A stretch of DNA of 64,000 nt. It comes from Streptomyces musisoli. Its GTDB lineage: Bacteria; Actinomycetota; Actinomycetes; Streptomycetales; Streptomycetaceae. The notes beneath the pieces were generated by a model. It was not told the DNA's origin. It was given only the letters and a program-made list of their open reading frames with translations, and searched no databases. A program made the translations under genes and the position numbers. Shown here in pieces: positions 45,150 through 53,784 of this stretch (positions are counted from its first letter, which is position 1; each line of letters opens with the position of its first letter). The stretch is taken from contig NZ_JAERRH010000001.1 of assembly GCF_016741855.1 (NCBI RefSeq), forward strand, positions 372,001 through 436,000, written 5' to 3'.

Positions 45150-46083
45150 CGACCTGCCCGGCGTACGAGAGGTTGCCGCCGAATCCGAACAGCAGCACCG
45201 GGTCGCCGGTGCTGAGCGCGCCCCGTTCGATCAGCTTGGAGAAGGCGAGCGGGACGCTGGCGGCGGAGGTGTTGCCGGACTCCGCGACGTCGCGGGCGAT
45301 CACCGCGTTGACGGCACCGAGCTTCTCGGCGAGCGGCTCGATGATCCGCAGGTTGGCCTGGTGCAGGACGACCCCGGCCAGGTCCTCGGGCGCCACCCCG
45401 GCCTTCTCGCAGGCCCGGCGGGCGATGGCCGGCAGCCGGGTGGTGGCCCAGCGGTACACGCTCTGCCCCTCCTGCGCGAACCGCGGCGGGGTGCCCTCGA
45501 TCCGCACCGCGTGCCCCATCTCCGGCACCGATCCCCACAGCACCGGCCCGATCCCGGGCTCCTCCTCCGGGCGGCACGCCTCGACGACGGCGGCCCCGGC
45601 TCCGTCGCCGACGAGGACGCAGGTCGAGCGGTCGCTCCAGTCGGTGACGTCGGACATCTTGTCGGCGCCGATGACCAGGGCCCGGGTGGCCGCGCCGGCC
45701 CGGAGGGTGTGGTCGGCCGTCGCGAGCGCGTGGGTGAAGCCGGCGCAGACGACGTTGACGTCCATCGCGGCGGGCTGTGGGATGCCGAGCCGGGCCGCGA
45801 CCCGGGCGGCGGTGTTCGGGGAGCGGTCGATGGCGGTGGAGGTCGCGACGAGTACCAGGTCGATGTCGCCGGGAGTCAGGCCGGCCGCGGCGAGGGCCTT
45901 GGCCGCCGCGTGGGCGGCCAGTTCGTCCACGGGCTCGTCGGGGCCGGCGATGTGCCGGGTCCGGATGCCCACACGGCTGCGGATCCACTCGTCATCGGTG
46001 TCGACCATGCCCGCCAGGTCGTCATTGGTGAGCACCCGGGCGGGCTGGTAGTGACCGATGGCGGCGATGCGCGAGCCGTTCAT
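45136..46083 (-). CDS. FabH-type 3-oxoacyl-ACP synthase III
   Basis: A 315-aa condensing enzyme of the thiolase fold. Catalytic triad Cys113 (VVCAGF), His241 (LHQANLRI) and Asn271 (ESGNTSAAS); C-terminal FGFGGNLSYAGQVV. It condenses an acyl-CoA with malonyl-ACP. It is monocistronic and separate from the fabD-fabH-acpP-fabF operon expected elsewhere, so it is a paralogue, possibly serving a specialised metabolite or the ACP cluster 1 kb away. ATG 46083 is the first start. Gene end duplicated in the 26-bp repeat. Confidence 0.9.
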   Translation of the reverse strand: MNGSRIAAIGHYQPARVLTNDDLAGMVDTDDEWIRSRVGIRTRHIAGPDEPVDELAAHAAAKALAAAGLTPGDIDLVLVATSTAIDRSPNTAARVAARLGIPQPAAMDVNVVCAGFTHALATADHTLRAGAATRALVIGADKMSDVTDWSDRSTCVLVGDGAGAAVVEACRPEEEPGIGPVLWGSVPEMGHAVRIEGTPPRFAQEGQSVYRWATTRLPAIARRACEKAGVAPEDLAGVVLHQANLRIIEPLAEKLGAVNAVIARDVAESGNTSAASVPLAFSKLIERGALSTGDPVLLFGFGGNLSYAGQVVRCP

Positions 46084-46461
46084 GCGGGGGATCCCCTCGT
46101 TGCCGTGGTAGCGGGATGCATCAGTCTGGTCAGTGACCGACGGGTACGACGGCAGGTGAAGCCACAGGAATCACGCGCCGGGATTGTCGGCTCCCGTCAG
46201 ACCCTCGGACGTCCGCGCATCCGCCCCCGCACCGTCCGTCCCGCGCCCCGGCGCCGAACGGCGGCCCGGTCCGACGGACTTCCCGTTCGCACCCCGGACC
46301 GGGCCCGGGGCGCCCTCGTCCGCACGCGCGCGGGCCGCCCGCCACCCGGTCGACGAGCCCGGAGCCCCGTCGCTCCCCGGTCGGAGTCGGACCTGCGGCG
46401 GCGGGTACCTGGGACGCGGCACGGCAGACGGAGACGGCCGCGGTGTGCGCCCGCCGCTCGG
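46084..46461. other. Intergenic region upstream of fabH-like gene
   Basis: About 380 bp; GC-rich with several overlapping open frames on both strands but no ribosome sites or family matches. Presumably holds the fabH-like promoter and degraded sequence of the formate dehydrogenase remnant that follows. Confidence 0.4.
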
Positions 46462-46599
46462 GTGGGCTGCCACCTCGCGCTCCATGTGCAGGACAATGAG
46501 AGCGTGAAGGTCACCTCGCCGCACGACGACCCGGTGACCCGCGGCAACCTCCGCATCAAGGGCCGATTCGGCTGCCAGCACGTAGAGAACCGGGGCTGA
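46462..46599 (+). pseudogene. Remnant of a molybdenum formate dehydrogenase Fe-S segment
   Basis: The frame reads VGCHLALHVQDNESVKVTSP followed by HDDPVTRGNLRIKGRFG and ends QHVENRG. It matches the conserved Fe-S stretch of FdhF/NuoG-type formate dehydrogenases (CGVGCNL...VKVTSPHDNPVTHGNLCIKGRFG), but the cluster Cys of GNLCIKG is Arg, and the CPYC part is missing. It stops 7 bp before fdhD, the partner that matures this enzyme. I read it as the 3' end of a deleted gene. Confidence 0.65.
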
Positions 46600-46606
46600 T
46601 CAGAAC

Positions 46607-47455
46607 ATGGGACGAGTCACGGAACGACGCAAGGTCCTGCGCATCCGGGACGGGGCGGTCTCCACCCGGCCGGACACGCTCGTCGCCGAGGAACCCCTGG
46701 AGATCCGGCTGAACGGCAAGCCGCTCGCGATCACCATGCGCACCCCCGGCGACGACTTCGCGCTGGCGGCGGGTTTCCTGGTGAGCGAGGGCGTGCTCGC
46801 CACCGCGTCCGACCTGCGGAACATCGTCTACTGCGCGGGGGCGACGGCGGACGGCTCGAACACCTACAACGTGGTCGACGTGCGGACCGCGCCCGGCGTC
46901 GCCCTCCCGGACTTCACCCTGGAACGGAACGTCTACACCTCCTCCTCGTGCGGACTGTGCGGCAAGGCCAGCCTGGACGCCGTGCGGACGACCGCGCGCT
47001 GGCCGATCGCCGACACTCCCCCGCTCCGGGTCACCCCGGAGCTGCTGGCGGCCCTCCCCGACCGGCTGCGGGCCGCCCAGCGGGTGTTCGACCGGACGGG
47101 TGGCCTGCACGCGGCGGCCCTGTTCGACGAGGACGGCGAACTGCTGGACACCCGGGAGGACGTGGGCCGGCACAACGCGGTCGACAAACTGGTCGGGCGG
47201 GCGCTGCGGAACGACGCGCTGCCGCTGTCCCGGACCATCCTCATGGTCTCCGGCCGGGCCTCCTTCGAGCTGGCGCAGAAGGCGGTCATGGCGGGCATAC
47301 CGGTGCTCGCGGCCGTGTCGGCGCCGTCGTCCCTGGCGGTGGACCTGGCCGCGGAGACCGGTCTGACCCTGGTGGGCTTCCTGCGGGGCAACTCCATGAA
47401 CGTGTACGCGGGCGAGGACCGGATCGCCCTGCGGGAGGCGGCCGCCCAGAGCTGA
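46607..47455 (+). CDS. fdhD: FdhD sulfurtransferase for formate dehydrogenase maturation
   Basis: A 282-aa protein. The catalytic CxxC is Cys115-Cys118 in [28 protein letters not shown] and [21 protein letters not shown] are family blocks. FdhD passes sulfur from IscS to the molybdenum cofactor of formate dehydrogenase. ATG 46607 is taken although no good ribosome site precedes it, suggesting it was coupled to the upstream gene now reduced to a remnant. A strong hairpin follows the stop. Confidence 0.93.
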   Translation: MGRVTERRKVLRIRDGAVSTRPDTLVAEEPLEIRLNGKPLAITMRTPGDDFALAAGFLVSEGVLATASDLRNIVYCAGATADGSNTYNVVDVRTAPGVALPDFTLERNVYTSSSCGLCGKASLDAVRTTARWPIADTPPLRVTPELLAALPDRLRAAQRVFDRTGGLHAAALFDEDGELLDTREDVGRHNAVDKLVGRALRNDALPLSRTILMVSGRASFELAQKAVMAGIPVLAAVSAPSSLAVDLAAETGLTLVGFLRGNSMNVYAGEDRIALREAAAQS

Positions 47456-47470
47456 CCGGCCCCGGCACGG

Positions 47471-47490
47471 CCCCGGGCCCCCGCCCGGGG
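47471..47490 (+). terminator. Hairpin terminator after fdhD
   Basis: CCCCGGGC-CCCC-GCCCGGGG, a perfect 8-bp stem with a 4-base loop, 16 bp past the fdhD stop. Confidence 0.75.
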
Positions 47491-47637
47491 GGAGGAACGC
47501 CCCCTGCGCCACGGGATCCCCCGCCGCCTCACTCCGTTCGCCGCTTCCGCAGGCGCCTCGGCCGGGGCCGGGACCCGCGCCGGCTCTCTTCGCGGCCGAT
47601 GCGCCGGGACACCGCGTCGGCCGGCGCTCGCCGTCGG

Positions 47638-48159
47638 TCAGGCGAAGGTCAGATCGGTCGTTCGCGTGACGGTGCCCAGTCTCGGGAAGTCCAGCCGTAC
47701 CGAGGCGTCGTGCTCGGCCGCGGTGAACGCGGCCATGGCGTCCTCGGCGAAGACGAGGTCGTAACCGAGGTCGGCGGCGGCGCGGGCGGTGGACTCGACA
47801 CCGAGGTTGGTGGCGATGCCGCCGAACACCAGGGTGGTGATGCCGCGTTCCCGCAGCCGCTCGTCCAGACCGGTGCCCTGGAAGGCGCCGATGGTCCGCT
47901 TGACCACCTCCAGGTCGCCGTCCCGGAGCAGGCCGGTCACCAGTCCGCTGCCGGGCGGCTGCTCGGCGACGGCCGGGCGCTCGACCCGTACGAGCACGAC
48001 GAGGGCGCCGGCGCGACGGAAAGCGCTCGCCAACTCCTCGGCCTTCGCGAGTACTTCGGTGCCTTTGCGGGGTTCCAGGGGCAGCGCGACGATGCGGTCC
48101 ATCAGGTCGACGAGGACGAGGGCGGTGCGCTGCGGATCGAGCACGGGAGCTGCGGTCAT
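47638..48159 (-). CDS. Isochorismatase-family hydrolase without the Cys nucleophile
   Basis: A 173-aa alpha/beta hydrolase-like protein. Asp18 (VLVDLMDR) and Lys87 (VVKRTIGAF) match the catalytic Asp-Lys pair; the cis-peptide GGIAT is present, but the position of the nucleophilic Cys is Gly120 (ATNLGVESTA). True isochorismatases also lack this Cys, so vinyl-ether hydrolysis or another activity is possible. ATG 48159. Its stop is 182 bp from fdhD's, and it follows the MarR gene by 19 bp, so the two are probably one transcript. Confidence 0.85.
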   Translation of the reverse strand: MTAAPVLDPQRTALVLVDLMDRIVALPLEPRKGTEVLAKAEELASAFRRAGALVVLVRVERPAVAEQPPGSGLVTGLLRDGDLEVVKRTIGAFQGTGLDERLRERGITTLVFGGIATNLGVESTARAAADLGYDLVFAEDAMAAFTAAEHDASVRLDFPRLGTVTRTTDLTFA

Positions 48160-48178
48160 GACGGAACGTTAACCGGCG

Positions 48179-48616
48179 TCAGCCGTCCGTGCCGGAAATC
48201 CGGATCAACAGGCCCATGAACTGATCACGTTCGGCGGCCGACAGCGGGGCGAGCAGCCGGTCGTTGGCCCCGCGGGCGGCTTCTTCGCAGCGCGCGAGGA
48301 GAAGGCCGCCCTCGCCGGCGAGGGTGACGGCGTTCTTGCGCCGGTCCCGGGGGTCGGGGGTGCGGTCGACCAGGCCGGCGGACTGGAGGTCGTTGAGGAT
48401 GCCGACCACGTCCTTGGGGTCGAGGCTCACGGCGCGGGCGAGGTCGGCCTGTGCGACCGGGGCCAGGTCACGGACCGCGGACAGGACGACGTAGTGCCAC
48501 ATCTTCAGCCCTTCGGCCGCGAGGGCGTCGGCGACCAGGGCGCGGCCCCGCGCGGCGGCCCGGCCGAGGAGCCAGCTGGGCAGGGAACGGATCGCGGGCA
48601 GGGGTGCTTCGTCCAT
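48179..48616 (-). CDS. MarR-family regulator
   Basis: A 145-aa winged-helix repressor: LKMWHYVVLSAVRDLAPVAQADLARAVSLDPKDVVGILNDLQSAGLVDRTPDPRDRRK holds the HTH (about residues 55-75) and wing (DPRDRR). ATG 48616. Divergent from an MDR reductase; the gap holds two TTGGRA/TCCCAA palindromes covering the likely promoters. So it probably represses both directions until it binds a phenolic or similar ligand. Confidence 0.9.
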   Translation of the reverse strand: MDEAPLPAIRSLPSWLLGRAAARGRALVADALAAEGLKMWHYVVLSAVRDLAPVAQADLARAVSLDPKDVVGILNDLQSAGLVDRTPDPRDRRKNAVTLAGEGGLLLARCEEAARGANDRLLAPLSAAERDQFMGLLIRISGTDG

Positions 48617-48639
48617 GACCGCAGACTATCCGAAGAATC

Positions 48640-48654
48640 ATTGGACTTCCCAAC
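48640..48654. promoter_or_regulatory. MarR operator 1 (imperfect)
   Basis: ATTGGACTTCCCAAC, matching the perfect palindrome 29 bp away at all but two positions. Right half TCCCAAC is intact. Confidence 0.65.
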
Positions 48655-48668
48655 GACCTTCCCCTACC

Positions 48669-48683
48669 GTTGGGACTCCCAAC
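48669..48683. promoter_or_regulatory. MarR operator 2
   Basis: GTTGGGACTCCCAAC, a perfect 15-bp palindrome between the divergent MarR and reductase genes, 60 bp before the reductase ATG. Confidence 0.78.
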
Positions 48684-48743
48684 GAATTCATGGATGTTCC
48701 CCACGATCGAAGGGGCCGGCGCGCCCGGCCTCTGGAGGTTTCG

Positions 48744-49661
48744 ATGCGTCGTGTCCGGTACGAGTCCGTCGGCGGCCCCCTGTTCCTGGAGGAGGTGCCC
48801 GTCCCCGAGCCCGGCCCCGGAGAGCTGCTCGTGCGCTGCGAGGCGGTCGGCGTCACCCTGCCGATGGTCCGCAAGGTGACCGAGGCCGCCGAACCGGTGC
48901 CGCTGGGCGGTGAGATCGCGGGTGTGGTGGTGGCGGCCGGCGCGGGCGTCACCCGCTTCCGCGCCGGCGACCGGGTGACCGGACTGTGCTTCGGGTACGG
49001 ATACGCCGAATTCGCCGTGCTGCACGAGGCGATGACCTCACCGGTGCCGGACGACGCCGACCCCGTGACCGCGGTCGCGCTGGTGCGCAGCGGCCTGGTG
49101 GCGCTCGGGGCGCTGGACGCGGCGCGCCTCACGCCGGGAGAGTCGGTCCTCGTCACGGCGGCGGCGAGCGGCGTCGGACACCTCGCGGTGCAGCTGGCGC
49201 GGGCGCGGGGGGCCGGCCGGGTGGTGGGGGCGGTGTCCGGTCCGGGCAAGGCGGACTTCGTCCGCTCGCTGGGGGTGGACGCCTGTGTGCGGTACGACGA
49301 CGACGGCTGGGGGGAGCCCGTCGACTGTGTCCTGGACGCCGTCGGCGGCGACCTGCTCACCCCCGCCCTCGCCGCGCTCGCCCCGCACGGCCGCCTGGTC
49401 GCCTACAGCTCGGGCGGCGGCACGGTCCGGGCGTACGACCTGCTGGTGGGAGCCAAGTCGGTCATCGGCTTCCAGATGGCACTGATCGCCCGCGGCCGGC
49501 CGGAGCTGTACGAGCAGCGGCGGCAGGAGCTGTGGCGGCTGCTGGCCGAGGGCGCCGTGCAGCCCGCGGTGCACGGGGAGTTCGCCCTGGAGGACGCGGC
49601 GGCGGCGCACGAGGCGATCACGGGCCGGGCCAACCTCGGCAAAGTCGTCCTGCGCCCGTGA
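48744..49661 (+). CDS. MDR-family NADPH:quinone reductase-like enzyme
   Basis: A 305-aa zinc-free medium-chain reductase: GroES-like half ending GGEIAGVVVAAG, cofactor motif VLVTAAASGVGHLAVQLARARGAG near residue 140, C-terminal DAAAAHEAITGRANLGKVVL. These enzymes reduce quinones or enones with NADPH. ATG 48744 follows TGGAGG; the open frame upstream is noncoding. Divergent from MarR and likely induced with it. Confidence 0.88.
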   Translation: MRRVRYESVGGPLFLEEVPVPEPGPGELLVRCEAVGVTLPMVRKVTEAAEPVPLGGEIAGVVVAAGAGVTRFRAGDRVTGLCFGYGYAEFAVLHEAMTSPVPDDADPVTAVALVRSGLVALGALDAARLTPGESVLVTAAASGVGHLAVQLARARGAGRVVGAVSGPGKADFVRSLGVDACVRYDDDGWGEPVDCVLDAVGGDLLTPALAALAPHGRLVAYSSGGGTVRAYDLLVGAKSVIGFQMALIARGRPELYEQRRQELWRLLAEGAVQPAVHGEFALEDAAAAHEAITGRANLGKVVLRP

Positions 49662-49725
49662 GTGCACGCTTCTTGTGAGCCGCCTACCCCCCAACTACCG
49701 TCGATGGGACGCACGTTGGACGTGG

Positions 49726-49750
49726 GATGTCCGGATGACCAGATGTCCGG
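49726..49750. promoter_or_regulatory. Direct repeat upstream of the sialidase
   Basis: GATGTCCGG occurs at 49726-49734 and 49742-49750, 16 bp apart, just before the sialidase start. Could be an activator or repressor site; no partner regulator is adjacent. Confidence 0.4.
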
Positions 49751-49772
49751 CCGATGAAGGGCAGGTCGCACC

Positions 49773-51650
49773 GTGCCGTCATGTCTTCGCGCCCGTCTCA
49801 GATCCGTTCTCGCCGCCGTCGCCGTCACGGCGGCCGGTCTGCTCGTTCCCTTCGTGCCCGCCCATCCGGCGCACGCCCGGCCGGCGGCCGGAGCCCCGCA
49901 GTTCGAACAGCAGGTGCTGTTCAAGGCGTCCCAGGACCCCGGATACGCGTGCTTCCGCATCCCGGCGGTCGTCCGGACGACCGAGGGCACGCTGCTGGCG
50001 TTCGCCGAGGGCCGCGTTCTCAACTGCGGGGACGCGGCCGACATCGACCTCGTGGTCAAACGTTCCACCGACGGCGGCCGCACCTGGGGACCGCTCCAGG
50101 TGGTCAACGAGGGCGCCGGCGACACCCACGGCAACCCGGCACCGGTCGTCGACCGCTCCACCGGCCGTATCTGGCTCGCCGAGACGTACAACACCGGCCG
50201 TACGGACAGCGCCGGTTGCCCGGTCCCCTGTGACCGCACCCCGCACATGCAGTACAGCGACGACGACGGCAGGACCTGGTCCCAGCCGCGCGATCTGAGC
50301 CCCGAGATCCTGCCCGCCGACTGGAACTCCTGGTACGCCACCGGGCCCGTGCACGGGATCCAGCTCACCCGCGGCCGGCACGCGGGACGCCTGGTGTTCG
50401 GCGTCAACACCGAGACCTGGGGCGGCAGCAGGATCTCCGCCAACCACGCGGCCCTGATCGTCAGCGACGACCACGGCGGCCACTGGCGGATCGGCGCCAC
50501 CGACACCTGGCCCATCGCCGCCGACGGCACCTTCCGGCAGAAGCCCTCCGAACTCACCCTCACCGAACGTGAGGACGGTTCGGTGCTGGTCAGCGGCCGG
50601 GAGCAGGACGGCACCGACCTCGGGCACCGCACCCAGGCCGTCAGCCGCGACGGCGGCGGCAGCTTCACCGCGCCCTTCCACGACCTGCCGGACCTGTACA
50701 CCCCGCAGGTGCAGGGTTCGATGCTGCGGCTGGGCGACCGCATCCTGCTGGCCTGCCCCGGCGACCCCGACCGGCGCCGCACCATGATGATCCGCTCCTC
50801 CTACGACGGCGGCCGGACCTGGGACGGCGTGGACCGCGGCACCGTCGTCACCACGGACTGGTCCGGCTACTCCGACCTGGTGCGCATCGGCTCCGCCACG
50901 ATCGGCCTGCTGTACGAGGGCGGTGCGGTGGACGCCCGCGACGAGATCCGTTTCGCCCGCTTCACCGAGGACTGGCTGGCGCCGCGCCGCGGCCCCGACC
51001 CGGTCACCCCCGACCTCGCCCGGCACGCCCGCCCGGCCGCGGTGCTCGGCGACCCGGAGCAGACGGACGGGGTGTCCGGGGACGCGCTGGAGTTCGACGG
51101 CGCCGGCGACGCCGTCCGCCTGCCGTACCGCACCGGGCTCCCCCTGGGCGCGGAGGACTTCACGGCGTCGCTCTGGTTCCGGTACACGGCGACCGCCGGG
51201 GAGCAGCCGTTCCTGTGGATGGGGGGCATCGGCGGCAGTCAGCCGCAGGTGTGGCTGCGCGGCGAACCGGCCGGCAGCCGTGTCCAGGCGCTGATCACCG
51301 CGCGGAACGGGGCCGCCGCGCCGCGGACCGTGTCCGTGCGCACGACCGCCGCGTACAACGACGGCGAATGGCACCACGCCGTACTCCGCCGGGGCGGAGG
51401 CCGGCTGGCCTTGTCCGTCGACGGTACGGAGTCCTCCGCGCTGGACGTACCGGGCTCGGTCAGCCGCTACTCGCCCTTCGGGGTCCACGTGGGTCAGCGC
51501 ATGGACAGCCGCGCCTTCCTCACCGGCGCGCTGGACGAGGTGCGGGTGTGGGACCGGGCGCTCACCGACGAGGAGCTGGCGGACCCTGACGTGCTGCGGT
51601 CACCGCAGGACACGGTCCTGTGGCTGCCCCTGGACCGGGTTCGCGGCTGA
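49773..51650 (+). CDS. Secreted exo-alpha-sialidase (GH33) with LamG-type domain
   Basis: A 625-aa extracellular enzyme. Signal peptide residues 1-36 (cleavage near AHA-RPA). FRIP (61-64) carries the Arg that binds the carboxylate. At least four Asp boxes of SxDxGxxW/F type follow (STDGGRTW, SDDDGRTW, SRDGGGSF, SYDGGRTW), marking the six-blade propeller to about residue 405; the C-terminal 200 residues form a concanavalin/LamG jelly roll (ASLWFRYTATAGEQP, DEVRVWDRALTDEEL). It releases sialic acids. GTG 49773 behind GAAGGGC. Its end overlaps the convergent symporter gene by 51 bp. Confidence 0.9.
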   Translation: MPSCLRARLRSVLAAVAVTAAGLLVPFVPAHPAHARPAAGAPQFEQQVLFKASQDPGYACFRIPAVVRTTEGTLLAFAEGRVLNCGDAADIDLVVKRSTDGGRTWGPLQVVNEGAGDTHGNPAPVVDRSTGRIWLAETYNTGRTDSAGCPVPCDRTPHMQYSDDDGRTWSQPRDLSPEILPADWNSWYATGPVHGIQLTRGRHAGRLVFGVNTETWGGSRISANHAALIVSDDHGGHWRIGATDTWPIAADGTFRQKPSELTLTEREDGSVLVSGREQDGTDLGHRTQAVSRDGGGSFTAPFHDLPDLYTPQVQGSMLRLGDRILLACPGDPDRRRTMMIRSSYDGGRTWDGVDRGTVVTTDWSGYSDLVRIGSATIGLLYEGGAVDARDEIRFARFTEDWLAPRRGPDPVTPDLARHARPAAVLGDPEQTDGVSGDALEFDGAGDAVRLPYRTGLPLGAEDFTASLWFRYTATAGEQPFLWMGGIGGSQPQVWLRGEPAGSRVQALITARNGAAAPRTVSVRTTAAYNDGEWHHAVLRRGGGRLALSVDGTESSALDVPGSVSRYSPFGVHVGQRMDSRAFLTGALDEVRVWDRALTDEELADPDVLRSPQDTVLWLPLDRVRG

Positions 51651-52787
51651 CCCCCGCGGCGCCTCCCCGGTCCCCTCGGACGCGTCCGCCGTTCCCTCGG
51701 ACGCATCCGCCGTAGCCTCGGACGCATCCGCCGTAGCCTCGGACGTGTCCGCGGTCGTCTCCGGATCGGCGGCCCGGCGCTTGGCGAGGACCGCGCACAC
51801 CATCAGCTGCATCTGGTGGAACAGCATCAGCGGCAGGACGGCCAGGGAGGCATGGCCGGCGAACAGGACGCTCGCCATCGGCAGTCCGGAGGCGAGGGAC
51901 TTCTTCGACCCGGCGAACTGGATGGCGATCCGGTCCTCCCGGCCGAAGCCGAGCGCCCTGGCGCCGTACCAGGTCAGGACCAGCATCACGGCCAGCAGGA
52001 CGGCCTCGACGCCGAGCAGCCCGGCCAGCCGCACGGGACTGACCTGGTGCCAGATGCCCTGGTTCATGCCCTCGCTGAAGGCGGTGTAGACGACCAGCAG
52101 GATGGAGCCGCGGTCGACGAGACCGAGGACCTTCTTGTGCCGGGTGACGAAGCCGCCGATCCAGCGCCGCAGCACCTGCCCGGCGAGGAACGGCACCAGC
52201 AGCTGGAGCACGATCTTGACCAGGGAGTCCGTGGAGAACCCGACCTCGTCGCCGCCGAGCAGCCCGGCCGCGAGCAGCGGGGTCACGACGATGCCGACCA
52301 GGGAGGAGAAGGACCCGGCGCAGATCGCCGCGGGCACGTTGCCGCGGGCGATCGAGGTGAACGCGATGGACGACTGGATCGTGGACGGCACCAGCGTCAG
52401 GAACAGCAGGCCCTGGTAGAGGGGCTGGGTCAGCAGGGCCGGCACCAGCCCCCGCGCGGCGAGGCCGAACACCGGGAAGACGACGAAGGTGCAGATCAGG
52501 ACGGTGGTGTGGAGCCGCCAGTGCTTCAGTCCGTCCAGCGCCTCCCGGGTGGACAGCCGGGCGCCGTAGAGGAAGAAGAGGAAGGCGATCGCGGCCGTGG
52601 AGGCGCCCGAGGCGACGTCGGCCGCCGCGCCTCGGGCCGGGAGCAGCGCGGCGAGACCCACCGTCGCGAGCAGCACCACGATGTACGGGTCGATCGGCAT
52701 CCAACTCGGCCAGCGCAGGCGTTTCACGGTGCTCCGATTGCTGTGTGCGTCGTTCGTACGGTCCGGGGCCGCAAGACCCCCCTTCAT
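51600..52787 (-). CDS. SBF/bile acid:sodium symporter-family protein (SLC10A7/YfeH-like)
   Basis: A 395-aa membrane protein with about 10 helices: PIDPYIVVLLATVGLAALLPA, FLFFLYGARLSTREALDGL, LVPSTIQSSIAFTSIARGNVPAAI and IQFAGSKKSLASGLPMA are SLC10-like motifs. It ends in a hydrophilic tail with four 7-residue repeats (EATADAS) from a 21-bp DNA repeat; without it the protein would match the usual 330-340 aa. ATG 52787 follows GGAGGGG; GTG 52727 (RBS GGAG) would drop 20 nonconserved residues. Substrate unknown. Divergent from LysR. Confidence 0.82.
   Translation of the reverse strand: MKGGLAAPDRTNDAHSNRSTVKRLRWPSWMPIDPYIVVLLATVGLAALLPARGAAADVASGASTAAIAFLFFLYGARLSTREALDGLKHWRLHTTVLICTFVVFPVFGLAARGLVPALLTQPLYQGLLFLTLVPSTIQSSIAFTSIARGNVPAAICAGSFSSLVGIVVTPLLAAGLLGGDEVGFSTDSLVKIVLQLLVPFLAGQVLRRWIGGFVTRHKKVLGLVDRGSILLVVYTAFSEGMNQGIWHQVSPVRLAGLLGVEAVLLAVMLVLTWYGARALGFGREDRIAIQFAGSKKSLASGLPMASVLFAGHASLAVLPLMLFHQMQLMVCAVLAKRRAADPETTADTSEATADASEATADASEGTADASEGTGEAPRGSAANPVQGQPQDRVLR
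51674..51757 (-). repeat. 21-bp tandem repeat in the symporter's 3' end
   Basis: Four units at 51674, 51695, 51716 and 51737, beginning CCTCGGACGCATCCGCCG. They encode EATADAS-like heptads near the C-terminus. Confidence 0.9.
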
Positions 52788-52872
52788 CGTCCCCTCCGGG
52801 CCGCCGATCGGGAATCCCGCACACCGCTCTTACTGTCATCACGTTCCACGATGAGCCGCTAGGCTCGGGCAC

Positions 52873-53742
52873 GTGTACGAGCCGACCCAGCTGCGCACCT
52901 TCCTCGCGGTCGCCCAGACGCTGAGCTTCACCCAGGCCGCCCGGCGGCTGGGGCTGCGCCAGTCCACGGTGAGCCAACATGTGCGCAGGCTGGAGGAGGC
53001 CGCCGGCCGGCAGCTGTTCTTCCGGGACACCCATTCGGTTGAGCTGACCGAGGACGGCGAGGCGATGCTGGGGTTCGCCCGCCGGATCCTGGCGGTGCAC
53101 GAGCAGGCGACGGCGTTCTTCACCGGCACGCGCGTGCGTGGCCGGTTGCGGTTCGGCGCCTCGGAGGACTTCGTCCTGACCCGGCTGCCGGAGATCCTGG
53201 AGGGCTTCCGCTACGACCACCCTGAGGTCGACCTGGAGCTGACGGTGGAGCTGTCCGGGACCCTGCACGAGCGGCTGGCCGCCGGGAAGCTCGATCTGGT
53301 GCTGGCCAAGCGGCGCCCGGAGGATCCCCGCGGTGAGCTGGTCTGGCGCGACGACCTGGTGTGGATCGGCGCCGAGCGGCTCCGGCTGGACCCGGACCGG
53401 CCGGTGCCGCTGATCGTGTATCCGCCGCCGGGCATCACGCGTGCCCGCGCGCTGGAGGTCCTGGAGGGGCAGGGCCGTGAGTGGCGGATCGCGTGCACGA
53501 GCGGCAGCCTCAACGGGCTGATCGCCGCGGCCCGCGCCGGCCTCGGGGTGATGGCCCACTCCCGGCGGCTGATCCCGCCGGGTCTGTTCCGGCTGCCCGA
53601 GCGCGCGGCCCTGCCCGAGCTGGGCAAGGTCGACTTCGTGCTCGTCCACGGCCGCAACCGGGGCCCGGCCGAGGGCGCGGCCAACGCGCTGGCGGCGGCG
53701 ATCCTGGCGGGCGGCGAGCGGCTGCGGCGAAGCGGCGGCTGA
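52873..53742 (+). CDS. LysR-family regulator
   Basis: A 289-aa activator/repressor. HTH residues 1-62 (LRTFLAVAQTLSFTQAARRLGLRQSTVSQHVRRLEEAAGRQLFFRD). The substrate domain from residue 90 has the type-2 periplasmic fold (RLRFGASEDFVLTRLPEIL). GTG 52873, divergent from the SBF symporter across 85 bp, so it probably controls that transporter. Effector not predictable. Confidence 0.9.
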   Translation: MYEPTQLRTFLAVAQTLSFTQAARRLGLRQSTVSQHVRRLEEAAGRQLFFRDTHSVELTEDGEAMLGFARRILAVHEQATAFFTGTRVRGRLRFGASEDFVLTRLPEILEGFRYDHPEVDLELTVELSGTLHERLAAGKLDLVLAKRRPEDPRGELVWRDDLVWIGAERLRLDPDRPVPLIVYPPPGITRARALEVLEGQGREWRIACTSGSLNGLIAAARAGLGVMAHSRRLIPPGLFRLPERAALPELGKVDFVLVHGRNRGPAEGAANALAAAILAGGERLRRSGG

Positions 53743-53784
53743 CACCGGCGGGCCCCCGGCGCCCTCCGTGCGGGTCCCTGTCCG

